The notes beneath the pieces are model-generated. The model searched no databases and was not told the origin of the DNA. It worked only from the letters and a program-made list of their open reading frames with translations. Source: Xanthomonas rydalmerensis (GTDB lineage Bacteria; Pseudomonadota; Gammaproteobacteria; Xanthomonadales; Xanthomonadaceae). Taken from it: a DNA stretch of 64,000 bases. Positions 45,138 through 53,666 of this stretch are shown piece by piece (within the stretch, counting starts at the first letter, position 1; every line of letters begins with the position of its first letter). The DNA is taken from the NCBI RefSeq assembly GCF_033170385.1, contig NZ_CP126170.1, forward strand, positions 1,884,001 to 1,948,000. The letters run 5' to 3'. Made by a program: the position numbers and the translations under genes.

Positions 45138-46811
45138 TTGTCGAATCGTAAACTCGTTGCGGCGGCGCTCGTCGTCGTGCTCACGGCCGTCTGCGGCTAT
45201 TTCCTGTCCGGCTACCTGGTCCTGCTGCTGCTGAAGCTGGACACGCGGATGTTCGGGCTCGGCACCTACTACCAGTACGTCCACGCCATCGGCTTGCCGG
45301 AGGTGGCTCCCTACGTCGGCAAGATCAAATGGGCGGGCTACCTCGGTTTCGGCTTGCCCGGCCTGCTGGCCCTGCTGATCCTGGTGCTGATGTTCAAGCC
45401 GCCCAAGCGCAGCCTGCATGGCGACGCGCGCTTCGCCGGCGCCGCCGACCTGTCCAAGCATGGGCTGTTCAAGACCAGCGGCGACGGCATCGTGGTCGGC
45501 AAGTTCCGCGGCAAGCTGGTGCGCCTCAGCGGTCAGCAGTTCGTGATTCTGGCCGCCCCGACCCGCTCGGGCAAGGGCGTCGGCGTGGTCATTCCGAACC
45601 TGCTCGAGTACCAGGAATCGGTGGTGGTGCTGGACATCAAGCAGGAGAACTTCGATCTGACCAGCGGCTGGCGCGCCAGCCAGGGCCAGGAGGTGTTCCT
45701 GTTCAATCCCTTTGCCGAGGACCGCCGCACCCATCGCTGGAATCCGCTCAGCTATGTCTCCGACGATCCGGCGTTCCGCGTCTCGGACCTGATGAGCATC
45801 GCCGCCATGCTGTACCCGGACGGCTCCGACGATCAGAAGTTCTGGGTCAGCCAGGCGCGCAACGCGTTCATGGCGTTCTCGCTGTACCTGTTCGAGAACT
45901 GGGACGACGAGCGCAATATCGGCTTTCCCGGCGGTCTCGGCACGCCGACGCTGGGCGCGATCTACCGCCTGTCTTCCGGCGACGGCACCGACCTGAAGAA
46001 GTATCTGAAGTCGCTGTCGGAGCGGCGCTTCCTCAGCGGCAATGCCAAGTCGGCGTTCTCCAATATGCTGTCGCAGGCGGACGAGACCTTCGCCTCGATC
46101 ATGGGCACGCTGAAGGAGCCGCTCAATGCCTGGATCAACCCGGTGCTGGATGCGGCCACCAGCGACAACGACTTCCTGCTGACCGACCTGCGCAAGAAGA
46201 AGATGACCATCTACATCGGCATCCAGCCCAACAAGCTGGCCGAAAGTCGCCTGATCATCAACCTGTTCTTCAGCCAGATCATCAACCTCAACACCAAGGA
46301 GCTGCCCAAGAGCAATCCTGAGTTGAAGTACCAGTGCCTGCTGTTGATGGACGAGTTCACCGCGATCGGCAAAGTCGACATCATCGCCTCGGCAGTGTCA
46401 TATATGGCCGGTTACAATGTTCGCCTTCTGCCGATCATCCAGAGCATGGCGCAGCTCGATGCCACCTATGGCAAAGACGTCTCGCGGACCATCATCACGA
46501 ATCATGCACTGCAGATTCTTTACGCTCCGCGCGAGCAGCAGGACGCCAACGACTACTCCGAGATGCTCGGCTACACCACCTTCCGTAAGAAGAACGTCAC
46601 GCGCGGCAAGGACGTGACCCGGAGCGTGTCGGAGGAGAAGCGGGCGCTGATGCTGCCGCAGGAGTTGAAGGCGATGGGGAACGATCAGGAAGTGTTCTTG
46701 TACGAGGGCATTCCACATCCGGTGAAGTGCGACAAGATCAAGTATTACAAGGACCGCCACTTCACCGCACGGCTGCTTCCGAAAGTCGATATCCCGACGC
46801 TCTCGATCTGA
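45138..46811 (+). CDS. virD4: T4SS coupling protein VirD4
   Basis: Inner-membrane ATPase that recruits effectors to the X-T4SS; in Xanthomonas it binds the XVIPCD domain of killing toxins. 557 residues from TTG, supported by GGGAGG seven bases upstream. Two N-terminal membrane helices (about 6-30 and 65-90), Walker A APTRSGKGVGVVIPNLL near 140, Walker B LLLMDEFTAIGK near 405, and the all-alpha insert between. It heads the cluster, but 386 bases separate it from virB7, so it may be transcribed alone. Confidence 0.96.
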   Translation: MSNRKLVAAALVVVLTAVCGYFLSGYLVLLLLKLDTRMFGLGTYYQYVHAIGLPEVAPYVGKIKWAGYLGFGLPGLLALLILVLMFKPPKRSLHGDARFAGAADLSKHGLFKTSGDGIVVGKFRGKLVRLSGQQFVILAAPTRSGKGVGVVIPNLLEYQESVVVLDIKQENFDLTSGWRASQGQEVFLFNPFAEDRRTHRWNPLSYVSDDPAFRVSDLMSIAAMLYPDGSDDQKFWVSQARNAFMAFSLYLFENWDDERNIGFPGGLGTPTLGAIYRLSSGDGTDLKKYLKSLSERRFLSGNAKSAFSNMLSQADETFASIMGTLKEPLNAWINPVLDAATSDNDFLLTDLRKKKMTIYIGIQPNKLAESRLIINLFFSQIINLNTKELPKSNPELKYQCLLLMDEFTAIGKVDIIASAVSYMAGYNVRLLPIIQSMAQLDATYGKDVSRTIITNHALQILYAPREQQDANDYSEMLGYTTFRKKNVTRGKDVTRSVSEEKRALMLPQELKAMGNDQEVFLYEGIPHPVKCDKIKYYKDRHFTARLLPKVDIPTLSI

Positions 46812-47197
46812 AAGTGTGACAAGAAACACCTATTTTTTGGGCATATTTATCAGTTGAACGTTTTTTTGCCAAATGCTTGACGTGAGCATGCCCCTGCGGC
46901 ACATTCTCGCGAGTATGGCGGCGCGTTGGTAACAGAAACAGGAACAGGGGCGTGGGCCGAACAGGCGCACGTAAGGGGTGACATGGAAGGTTTGCTGTCA
47001 AATTCCGTTTTCTTCGGCGCTGGTCGCGCGGCCTCGGGAGTCCTCCGTTGCCCGCAGCAGGTCTGTGCCCGCGCCGTTCCCGGCGCCTTCCTTCTCGCGA
47101 TGCGCGCGTGGCGTCGTCGCGTCGAACTTCGCCATCCAGTAGCGGGCCGCCTGTGCGCCGTCCGCTCTCAATACGTTTCCGCAATTCAGAGGCTCGC
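46812..47197 (+). promoter_or_regulatory. Control region between virD4 and virB7
   Basis: 386 bases without a supported gene. The stretch 46828-46880 is strikingly AT-rich (TATTTTTTGGGCATATTTAT, then a T7 run). GGGCAT (46838-46843) is mirrored by ATGCCC (46888-46893). TTGACG (46877-46882) and CACATT (46900-46905) with a 17-base spacer could be the virB promoter, which would leave a leader of about 290 bases. A short open frame at 46926-47201 is not convincing. Confidence 0.45.
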
Positions 47198-47635
47198 GTG
47201 AAAAGAACGCATATGTTTCGGCTCATCGCTACGTTGAGTGCCGTCGCGCTGTTGAGCGCCTGCGCAACCAGGCCGGCACCCGACTTCCGCGGCAAGTGGA
47301 AGCCGGTCAATCGTTTCTCCGAGTCGACCATGGAGATCCCGCTGTACTCGTCGTACGTGTACCAGGCGATCCCGATGGACGGCACGCTGAAGACGATGCT
47401 CGAGCGCTGGGCCAAGGACTCGAACATGCAGCTGTCCTACGGCATCCAGTCCGATTACACGCTGTACGCACCGGTCGCCAAGATCAACACCACCAGCATC
47501 CAGCAGGCGGTCGCCGAACTGAGCGTGGTCTATGCGCAGGAAGGGCTGAGCGTGACCGCCGCGGGCAATCGCATCCTGGTGCAGCCGTCGTCGTCGCTGA
47601 GCGGTGCGCCGGCGGCCAGCGGCAGCGCGAAGTGA
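47198..47635 (+). CDS. virB7: X-T4SS lipoprotein VirB7 with N0 domain
   Basis: Outer-membrane lipoprotein of the core complex. 145 residues from GTG (AGAGG five bases before); ATG at 47213 is an alternative. Lipobox AVALLSAC places the lipid Cys, followed by ATRPAPDF. MEIPL near 45 corresponds to the VirB9-binding motif of Xanthomonas VirB7. The C-terminal N0-type domain (about 60-135: DGTLKTMLERWAKDSNMQLSY...LSVTAAGNRILVQP) is the addition that distinguishes X-T4SS VirB7 from the short Agrobacterium form. Confidence 0.9.
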   Translation: MKRTHMFRLIATLSAVALLSACATRPAPDFRGKWKPVNRFSESTMEIPLYSSYVYQAIPMDGTLKTMLERWAKDSNMQLSYGIQSDYTLYAPVAKINTTSIQQAVAELSVVYAQEGLSVTAAGNRILVQPSSSLSGAPAASGSAK

Positions 47636-47642
47636 CCTCACC

Positions 47643-47667
47643 GCGGGCATACGCGCTGTACGCCCGC
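47643..47667 (+). promoter_or_regulatory. Hairpin between virB7 and virB8
   Basis: GCGGGC and GCCCGC pair, with TAC/GTA inside them after an A-C mismatch, closing a 5-base loop. No U-run. It lies in the 61-base gap and may be an mRNA processing or stability element. Confidence 0.45.
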
Positions 47668-47696
47668 AGCCACATTACGAAACCTGGTGAAGTCTG

Positions 47697-48710
47697 ATGT
47701 TCGGTAAAAAGCCGGTCGAAAGCGAAAACGTCAACAAAGCGGTAGCGAAGGCGGTCAACTACGAAATCAGCATTGCTGATCTGGCGCGCCGCAGCGAGCG
47801 CCGTGCGTGGTGGGTCGCGTTTGGCGCCATCATCATGTGCCTGCTGCTCGGCGGCGGGTATTACTACATGCTGCCGTTGAAGGAGAAAGTGCCGTACCTG
47901 GTGATGGCGGATGCGTACACCGGCAATTCCACGATCTCGGTCCTGCGCAACAGCGGCGATGTGCAGAGCGTCACCAGCAGCGAAGCACTGGCCAGGAGCA
48001 ATGTGGCGCGCTTCATCACTGCACGTGAGTCCTACGACTCGGAGATGATGGGGCTCAACGACTGGAATACGGTGTTCTCGATGGCGCCGCGGAATACCGC
48101 GGTGGGCGCCGAGTACTTCAATCTGCATGCGCCCAACAATCCGTCGGCGCCGTACTACACCTACGGCAAGGCACGCTCGATTCGGGTCAAGATTCTGAGC
48201 ATCTCGCTGCTCGGTGGCAGCGGCAAGCCCTATACCGGTGCGAATGTGCGCTTCCAGCGCAGCATCTACGACAAGAAGACCGGGCAGTCCACGCTTCTGG
48301 ACAACAAGTTCGCCATCATGGGCTTCCGTTACAACAGCAACCTGGCCATGGAAGACGAACTGCGGGTGCAGAATCCGCTGGGGTTCCAGGTGACCGATTA
48401 CCGTGTCGACAACGACTACTCGGCCATGCCGGTGCCTCCGTCGTCCGCCGTGCAGACGCCTGCCGCCGGCGCGGTTCAGCAGCCGGCGGCTGCTCAGCAG
48501 ATGCCGGGAGCGGCGGGACAAGTGCCTGTGCAGCAGATGCCGGGCCAGCCGATGGCACCGGGCGCTGGCGGCACGATGCCGGTTCCGCAACAGGAGCCGA
48601 TGGCCAACCCGACCAGCGCACCTGTCTACCCCGGGGCGCAGCCCGCTACTGCGCCTCCTGCACCCAACGTTGCACCTCAGCACAATGGTAATGGAGCGAA
48701 CGTTCGATGA
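47697..48710 (+). CDS. virB8: T4SS inner-membrane protein VirB8 with Pro/Gln-rich tail
   Basis: 337 residues. Short cytoplasmic N-terminus, one membrane helix (WWVAFGAIIMCLLLGGGYYYMLP, about 38-60), then the periplasmic VirB8 domain (about 75-240: VPYLVMADAYTGNSTI...LNDWNTVFSMAPRNTAVGAEYFNLH...FRYNSNLAMEDELRVQNPLGFQVTDYRVDND). The remaining 90 or so residues are rich in Pro, Gln, Ala and Met and seem disordered. The tail is longer than in Agrobacterium. Its stop overlaps virB9 (ATGA). Confidence 0.95.
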   Translation: MFGKKPVESENVNKAVAKAVNYEISIADLARRSERRAWWVAFGAIIMCLLLGGGYYYMLPLKEKVPYLVMADAYTGNSTISVLRNSGDVQSVTSSEALARSNVARFITARESYDSEMMGLNDWNTVFSMAPRNTAVGAEYFNLHAPNNPSAPYYTYGKARSIRVKILSISLLGGSGKPYTGANVRFQRSIYDKKTGQSTLLDNKFAIMGFRYNSNLAMEDELRVQNPLGFQVTDYRVDNDYSAMPVPPSSAVQTPAAGAVQQPAAAQQMPGAAGQVPVQQMPGQPMAPGAGGTMPVPQQEPMANPTSAPVYPGAQPATAPPAPNVAPQHNGNGANVR

Positions 48711-49468
48711 GTTTCCTGACGAAAACCGGTGCGGCGCATATTGCGTTGCTGGCTCTGGGCCTGTTCGCGCCGATCGCGTCGGCCCAGGTGGTCCAGCAGT
48801 ACGAGTACGAGCCTGACAAGATCTATCAGGTACGTACCGGCTTGGGCATCACCACCCAGATCGAACTGAGTCCGAACGAGAAGATCCTCGATTACAGCAC
48901 CGGTTTCACCAGTGGCTGGGAGCTCAGCCGTCGCGAGAACGTCTTCTATCTGAAGCCGAAGAACGTCGACGTCGACACCAACATGATGATCCGCACCGCC
49001 ACCCATTCCTACATCCTGGAATTGAAGGTGGTGGCGACGGACTGGCAGCGGCTGGAGCAGGCCAAGCAGGCCGGCGTGCAGTACAAGGTGACCTTCACCT
49101 ATCCGAAGGACACCAGCTTTGCCGCCGCGAGCGACGAAGTGAAGGATGAGTCGCAGCTCGACACCCGTTTGACCAAGGATCGTCATTACTACTTCGACTA
49201 CGACTACTCCACGCGTTCCAAGCAAATGTGGATCGTGCCGAGCAGCGTCTACGACGATGGCAAGTTCACCTACATCAAAATGGATCTGACGCGTTTCCCC
49301 ACTGGCAACTTCCCGGCCGTGTTCGGTCGCGAGAAGGAAAGCGATGAGGATTTCCTGGTCAACACCACAGTCGAGGGCAACACCCTGATTGTCCACGGGA
49401 CCTATCCCTTCCTGGTCATCCGCCACGGCAAGAATGTTGTCGGCTTGCGTAGGAACAAGCAAAAGTGA
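48707..49468 (+). CDS. virB9: T4SS core-complex protein VirB9
   Basis: 253 residues. Signal peptide AHIALLALGLFAPIASAQ; N-terminal domain (about 25-110) and C-terminal beta domain (about 155-250), joined by a charged linker (ASDEVKDESQLDT). The C-terminal half binds VirB7. Visible family blocks: IYQVRTGLGITTQIELSPNEKI and NTTVEGNTLIVHGTYPFLVIRHG. It forms the outer-membrane ring with VirB7 and VirB10; overlaps virB10 by four bases. Confidence 0.95.
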   Translation: MSFLTKTGAAHIALLALGLFAPIASAQVVQQYEYEPDKIYQVRTGLGITTQIELSPNEKILDYSTGFTSGWELSRRENVFYLKPKNVDVDTNMMIRTATHSYILELKVVATDWQRLEQAKQAGVQYKVTFTYPKDTSFAAASDEVKDESQLDTRLTKDRHYYFDYDYSTRSKQMWIVPSSVYDDGKFTYIKMDLTRFPTGNFPAVFGREKESDEDFLVNTTVEGNTLIVHGTYPFLVIRHGKNVVGLRRNKQK

Positions 49469-50643
49469 ACTCGAATCTACCCCCGTCTGACGAAAATTAC
49501 GGCCGCGACAACGGTCAGCCGCGTTCCCCGCATGCGGACGATGCGCCGCGCGAGAATCCTTATTTCGCTCGCCAGCAGCAGACTGCCGATCCGGATCTGG
49601 ACGCCAATGAGCCGGTGTTGCGGTCCAGCGACCTGAAGAAGCTCAATCGCAAGGCGCTGGTGTTCCTGGCCGGTATCGCTGCGCTGCTGATCCTGGCGAT
49701 CTTCTGGCTGGTGAGCGGCAGCAGCACGCCCGAACCCGCGCCGAAGCCGCGCCAGGAGGCGGTGGTGGCGCCTGCGTTGCCGCAGACCGCCGCGCCGCCG
49801 CCGGTGCAGCCGGCCGAGCCGGTGCAACTGGCCGAGCAGCCGAACCTGCCGCCGTTGCCGCCGATGCCCACCGATCCCGACGCGCAGATGCAGTCGGCGC
49901 CGCGACAGGAGCGTGGGCCGTCCTTGCTGGAGCGGCGCATGGCCGGCCTGCAACAGGACGCCGGCGGCCAGGGCCTTGGTGGCATGCTACCGGGCCAGGA
50001 GCAGGGCGGCGCGCCGATCCAGCAGGAGCAGGAAACCTCCGCCAAGCCGATCGCCAACCCGGACGGTCTGCTGGTGCGTGGCACCTATATCCGCTGTGTG
50101 CTGGAGACCCGGATCATCACCGACTTCCCGGGCTTCACTTCCTGCATCATCACCGAGCCGGTCTACTCCATCAACGGCCGCCGTCTGCTGCTGCCGAAGG
50201 GATCGAAGATCCTCGGCCAGTACGGTTCCGCGGAACCGACCGGCCCGCGCATGCAGGTGGTCTGGGATCGCATCACCACCCCGACCGGCATCGATGTGAC
50301 GCTAGTCGGTCCTGGCGTCGACAATCTCGGCAGTTCCGGCCATCCGGGTCAGTACAGTGCACACTGGGCGAGCCGGATTTCGTCCGCGCTGATGATCAGC
50401 ATGCTCAGCGACGCCTTCAAGTGGGCGGCGGCCGAGCACGGCCCGAAGACCACGACCACCGGCATCAACTCCGGCGTGGTCACCGAGCAGCCGTTCGAGA
50501 GCAACACGGCGCAGTCCATCCAGCGTCTGGCCGACCAGGCACTGGATCGCCGGCGCCCCGCCACCGTGACCATCAACCAGGGCACCATCGTGAACGTCTA
50601 CGTGGCCAAGGACGTCGACTTCACGGCCGTGTTGCCGCGTTGA
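49465..50643 (+). CDS. virB10: T4SS core-complex protein VirB10
   Basis: 392 residues from GTG (GTGA overlap). Cytoplasmic N-terminus (about 1-62), membrane helix ALVFLAGIAALLILAIFWLV (about 65-85), Pro-rich periplasmic linker (about 90-190), and C-terminal beta barrel with antenna (about 200-390: GTYIRCVLETRIITDFPGFTSCIITEPVYSINGRRLLLPKGSKILGQY..). It spans both membranes and senses energy from the ATPases. The channel-forming antenna lies near ASRISSALMISMLSDAFKWAAAEHG. Confidence 0.96.
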   Translation: MNSNLPPSDENYGRDNGQPRSPHADDAPRENPYFARQQQTADPDLDANEPVLRSSDLKKLNRKALVFLAGIAALLILAIFWLVSGSSTPEPAPKPRQEAVVAPALPQTAAPPPVQPAEPVQLAEQPNLPPLPPMPTDPDAQMQSAPRQERGPSLLERRMAGLQQDAGGQGLGGMLPGQEQGGAPIQQEQETSAKPIANPDGLLVRGTYIRCVLETRIITDFPGFTSCIITEPVYSINGRRLLLPKGSKILGQYGSAEPTGPRMQVVWDRITTPTGIDVTLVGPGVDNLGSSGHPGQYSAHWASRISSALMISMLSDAFKWAAAEHGPKTTTTGINSGVVTEQPFESNTAQSIQRLADQALDRRRPATVTINQGTIVNVYVAKDVDFTAVLPR

Positions 50644-50662
50644 CCGAGAACGAGACAGCGAC

Positions 50663-51706
50663 GTGACCTTCGACGACTCTCCGACCGCGCAGATCTCCAC
50701 GGATTTCCTGGATTACCAGTACTCGGTGCTGGGCATCCTGGATTACCTGAACTCGCCGGAAGTGACGGAAATCTGCATCAACCGTCCCGGCGAGCTGTAC
50801 CTGGAGACGCTGCGCGGCTGGCAGCGGATGGACATTCCGTCGCTGACCTTCGACCGCGCGCGGCAGTTCTGCACGGCGGTGGTCAACGAGAGCAATACCG
50901 GTCAACGCATCACCGACGCCGATCCGGTGGTGTCGTTGACCTTTCCCACCGGGCAGCGCGCGCAGTTCGTGATTCCGCCGGCTTGCGACGCCGGCAAGGT
51001 GTCGATCACCATCCGGCTGCCGTCCAAGCACACCAAGACGCTGGAGCAGTACAAGGAAGACGGCTTCTTCCAGGAGATCCTGGAGGTGCAGTCGGGGCTC
51101 AGCGAGCAGGATCGCGAACTGCTCGAGCTGCGTCGGCAGCGCGATTACGCCGAATTCTTCAAGAAGGCGGTGCTGTTCAAGAAGAACGTCGTCGTCGCCG
51201 GCGCCACCGGCAGCGGCAAGACCACCTTCATGAAGTCGCTGGTCAATCACATCCCGCACGAAGAGCGGCTGGTGACGATCGAAGATGCGCGCGAGCTCTT
51301 CATCAGTCAGCCCAATTCCGTGCATTTGCTCTATTCGAAAGGTGGACAAAGCACGAGCAACGTCACCGCGAAGAGCTGCATGGAAGCATGCCTGCGCATG
51401 AAGCCCGACCGCATCATCCTGGCCGAGTTGCGCGGCGACGAGTCGTTCTACTTCATCCGCAACTGCGCCTCCGGTCATCCGGGTTCCATCACCAGTTGCC
51501 ATGCTGGCAGCATCGGGCAGACCTGGGACCAGCTGGCGTTGATGGTCAAGGCGTCGTCCGAGGGCTCGGGCCTGGAGTTCGCCGTCATCAAACGGTTGCT
51601 GATGATGACCATCGACATCGTTGTCCATATCAAATCGCATGCGGGCCGGCGCTATATCACCGGTATCGATTTCGATCCGGAGCGCATGCATTCGGGTGGA
51701 GGGTGA
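50663..51706 (+). CDS. virB11: T4SS ATPase VirB11
   Basis: Hexameric cytoplasmic traffic ATPase for pilus assembly and substrate transfer. 347 residues from GTG, 19 bases after virB10. N-terminal domain (about 1-165), Walker A GATGSGKTTF near 180, Asp box VTIEDARELF, Walker B-type RIILAELRGDESFYF and His box CASGHPGSITSCHAGS. Normal length. A 134-base gap follows before virB1. Confidence 0.96.
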   Translation: MTFDDSPTAQISTDFLDYQYSVLGILDYLNSPEVTEICINRPGELYLETLRGWQRMDIPSLTFDRARQFCTAVVNESNTGQRITDADPVVSLTFPTGQRAQFVIPPACDAGKVSITIRLPSKHTKTLEQYKEDGFFQEILEVQSGLSEQDRELLELRRQRDYAEFFKKAVLFKKNVVVAGATGSGKTTFMKSLVNHIPHEERLVTIEDARELFISQPNSVHLLYSKGGQSTSNVTAKSCMEACLRMKPDRIILAELRGDESFYFIRNCASGHPGSITSCHAGSIGQTWDQLALMVKASSEGSGLEFAVIKRLLMMTIDIVVHIKSHAGRRYITGIDFDPERMHSGGG

Positions 51707-51743
51707 ATATGTTCATTGAAGTGATAAGGCGAAACCACGCCGA

Positions 51744-51772
51744 TTGACTTTGAATTTTTCTTCCAACACGAT
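51744..51772 (+). promoter_or_regulatory. Possible internal promoter before virB1-virB2
   Basis: TTGACT (51744-51749) with a 17-base AT-rich spacer before CACGAT (51767-51772). The -10 is poor. It would raise expression of virB1 and the pilin gene. Confidence 0.25.
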
Positions 51773-51840
51773 TGATTTGCGACATCTGCGGCGTTCCGGA
51801 CGAGTTGCCGGGAAGTCGATGCATAAGGAGTAACCACGGC

Positions 51841-52725
51841 ATGTTGCCAGGCATGGAACTACTGAGCTGTCCCGAAATGGCAGTTCCGGCTGAAGTCATG
51901 CAGCACGTTGTGCGCGTGGAGTCGTCGCACAATCCGTTCGCGATCGGTGTGGTCGGCGGACGCCTGGTGCGCCAGCCGCAGAACCTGCCCGAAGCCGTCG
52001 CCACCGCGCGGATGCTGGAAGAGAAGGGCTACAATTTTTCCCTCGGCCTGGGGCAGGTCAATCGCTACAACCTGATCAAGTACGGTCTGGATAGCTACGA
52101 AAAGGCGTTCAAGACCTGTCCGAATCTGCAGGCCGCGTCCAAGATCCTGGCCGAGTGCTACAGTCGCTCCGGTGGCAACTGGGGCAAGTCGTTCAGTTGC
52201 TACTACTCCGGCAACTTCGAGACCGGATATCGGCACGGCTACGTGCAGAAGGTCTATGCGTCGATCAACCAGGGCAGGGCGCTCGCCGTGTCCACCGCAG
52301 GCGCGATCCCGGTCATCCCGGCAGGGAACGTGCGCCGCGTGGTCACCGACTCGGCGAAGGCGGCCGCGGTGCGCGAAGTCGATTCAATCGTGTCGCGGCG
52401 TATCGACGCCGCGGCGGGTCAGCTCGCCAGCGGCCTCGCTGCGCAAAGCCAGTTGTCGGTGCGTCCCCAGGCTGCCGTTGCGGCGCCGGCGCAGCAGGCA
52501 GCCGGCGCAGTGGCGGCATCGCCTTCACAGCCGACCGCGGCAGACTCCGATCTCTATGTGATACGACCTACAGGCGCCGGCAAAGGAGTGGCGGTTCCTG
52601 CAGGTGGCGGAGCGCCCCCAGCTCCGCACGTTGCCGCACACGCGCCCCAGGCCGTGGCGGGAGCGGCCGTTCCTGGCACAAGTACGCCGCCGCCGACGTC
52701 TGGCGACGGGGCCTTCGTATTCTAG
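51841..52725 (+). CDS. virB1: T4SS lytic transglycosylase VirB1
   Basis: Opens the peptidoglycan for T4SS assembly. 294 residues from ATG at 51841, with AAGGAG upstream. Transglycosylase domain (about 10-150) with catalytic Glu in VVRVESSHNPFAIGVVGGRL, GYNFSLGLGQVNRYNL and YYSGNFETGY. The C-terminal half (about 165-294) is Ala/Pro/Val-rich, probably disordered, as in VirB1 proteins. No clear signal peptide: export may use a weak N-terminal signal or the start may lie farther up. Confidence 0.9.
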   Translation: MLPGMELLSCPEMAVPAEVMQHVVRVESSHNPFAIGVVGGRLVRQPQNLPEAVATARMLEEKGYNFSLGLGQVNRYNLIKYGLDSYEKAFKTCPNLQAASKILAECYSRSGGNWGKSFSCYYSGNFETGYRHGYVQKVYASINQGRALAVSTAGAIPVIPAGNVRRVVTDSAKAAAVREVDSIVSRRIDAAAGQLASGLAAQSQLSVRPQAAVAAPAQQAAGAVAASPSQPTAADSDLYVIRPTGAGKGVAVPAGGGAPPAPHVAAHAPQAVAGAAVPGTSTPPPTSGDGAFVF

Positions 52726-52798
52726 CCAGATGCAGTAGCGCGGCCATGCAAGTGGCTTTTTGATCACCCCCTGTTTTCCAGTCAAGGAGATACTCACG

Positions 52799-53194
52799 AT
52801 GTTCAAGAACAATCAACTGAAGTCGAACGCCAAGGTCGTCGGTACGGCGGCGCTGCAGGCGGCGGTGTTCACCGTGGCCCTGCTCGCGTCCAGCTTCGCA
52901 ATGGCGCAGGACTATGCCGGTGCGGACCAGAAGGTGTGCGGCTTCCTCGGCAAGACCAACAACATCCTGAACATGGCGTCGGTCGTCGTGGTGACCATCG
53001 CGGTTGTCTTCGCCGGCTACCAGATCGCGTTCGCGCACAAGCGCGTTGCGGAAGTGGCGCCCGTGCTGCTCGGCGGCGTGTTGATCGGCGCGGCCGGTCA
53101 GTTGGCCAAGATGCTGATCGGCGACACCGGTCAGAGCGAGTGCAAGGCCACTGCGGCCATTCAGATGATCCAGCACGTACTGCACTATGCATAA
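52799..53194 (+). CDS. virB2: T4SS major pilin VirB2
   Basis: 131 residues from ATG at 52799, AAGGAGA upstream. Long signal peptide ending AMAQ (ALQAAVFTVALLASSFAMAQ), mature pilin of about 95 residues with two hydrophobic helices (ILNMASVVVVTIAVVFAGYQIAF and APVLLGGVLIGAAGQLAKML) and a short basic loop between (AHKRVAEV). Cys in KVCGF and SECKA may form a disulphide. It overlaps virB3 by eight bases. Confidence 0.95.
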   Translation: MFKNNQLKSNAKVVGTAALQAAVFTVALLASSFAMAQDYAGADQKVCGFLGKTNNILNMASVVVVTIAVVFAGYQIAFAHKRVAEVAPVLLGGVLIGAAGQLAKMLIGDTGQSECKATAAIQMIQHVLHYA

Positions 53195-53498
53195 GAACGT
53201 ACTTTTCCGGGGCTGCACCCGGCCTGCGATGTTTTTCGGGGTGCCGTACATCCCGTTCTTCATCGGCGCGGGCGGCGGCTTCCTGATGGGTATCTATTTC
53301 AACATGTGGCTGCTGGCGCTCATTCCGGTCATCGTCTTCGTCATGCAGCAGATGACCAAGCGGGACGAGATGATCTTCCGCATGCTCGGGTTGCGCTGGA
53401 TGATGAGGATGCGCGTGCGCAACCTGCAGCGCTATTCCGGCATGTGGGTGTTCTCGCCGAATGAGTACAGGAAAGACGTGCCGGGCGCCAAGCGCTAG
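53187..53498 (+). CDS. virB3: T4SS inner-membrane protein VirB3
   Basis: 103 residues. Two close hydrophobic segments (MFFGVPYIPFFIGAGGGFLM and MWLLALIPVIVFVMQQM), the VirB3 layout, then a basic tail (MMRMRVRNLQRYSG). It anchors VirB4. A strong hairpin with T-rich trailer follows within 25 bases of its stop. Confidence 0.94.
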   Translation: MHKNVLFRGCTRPAMFFGVPYIPFFIGAGGGFLMGIYFNMWLLALIPVIVFVMQQMTKRDEMIFRMLGLRWMMRMRVRNLQRYSGMWVFSPNEYRKDVPGAKR

Positions 53499-53522
53499 CT
53501 TGGAACCGGGCACCGGGTCTCG

Positions 53523-53565
53523 ACCCCATGCACGACACCTCTGTCGTGCATGGGGTTGTTCGGTT
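53523..53565 (+). terminator. 15-bp hairpin between virB3 and virB4, terminator or attenuator
   Basis: ACCCCATGCACGACA (53523-53537) and TGTCGTGCATGGGGT (53542-53556) are exact inverse complements with a CCTC loop. TGTTCGGTTTTT follows. It lies in the 168-base gap between virB3 and virB4 in an otherwise tight operon, so it probably causes partial termination. Confidence 0.8.
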
Positions 53566-53666
53566 TTTCGTGTCGGCGCGCGTTGCAGGTGCGAGCGCAG
53601 TCGGCGGTTCCCGGGGCATACGCGCCGGGCCTTGGCAAGACGAAACGGATTCTGAGTTATTCCCTT

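Noticed and set aside
46888..46912. Sigma-54 promoter before virB7 (GG...GC pattern near 46898-46910)
   Set aside because: Spacing between the GG and GC elements is nine, not ten, and the flanking bases do not match the consensus.
46926..47201. 91-codon frame before virB7
   Set aside because: No recognisable domain, poor start context and atypical Arg/Cys content; more likely untranslated leader of virB7.
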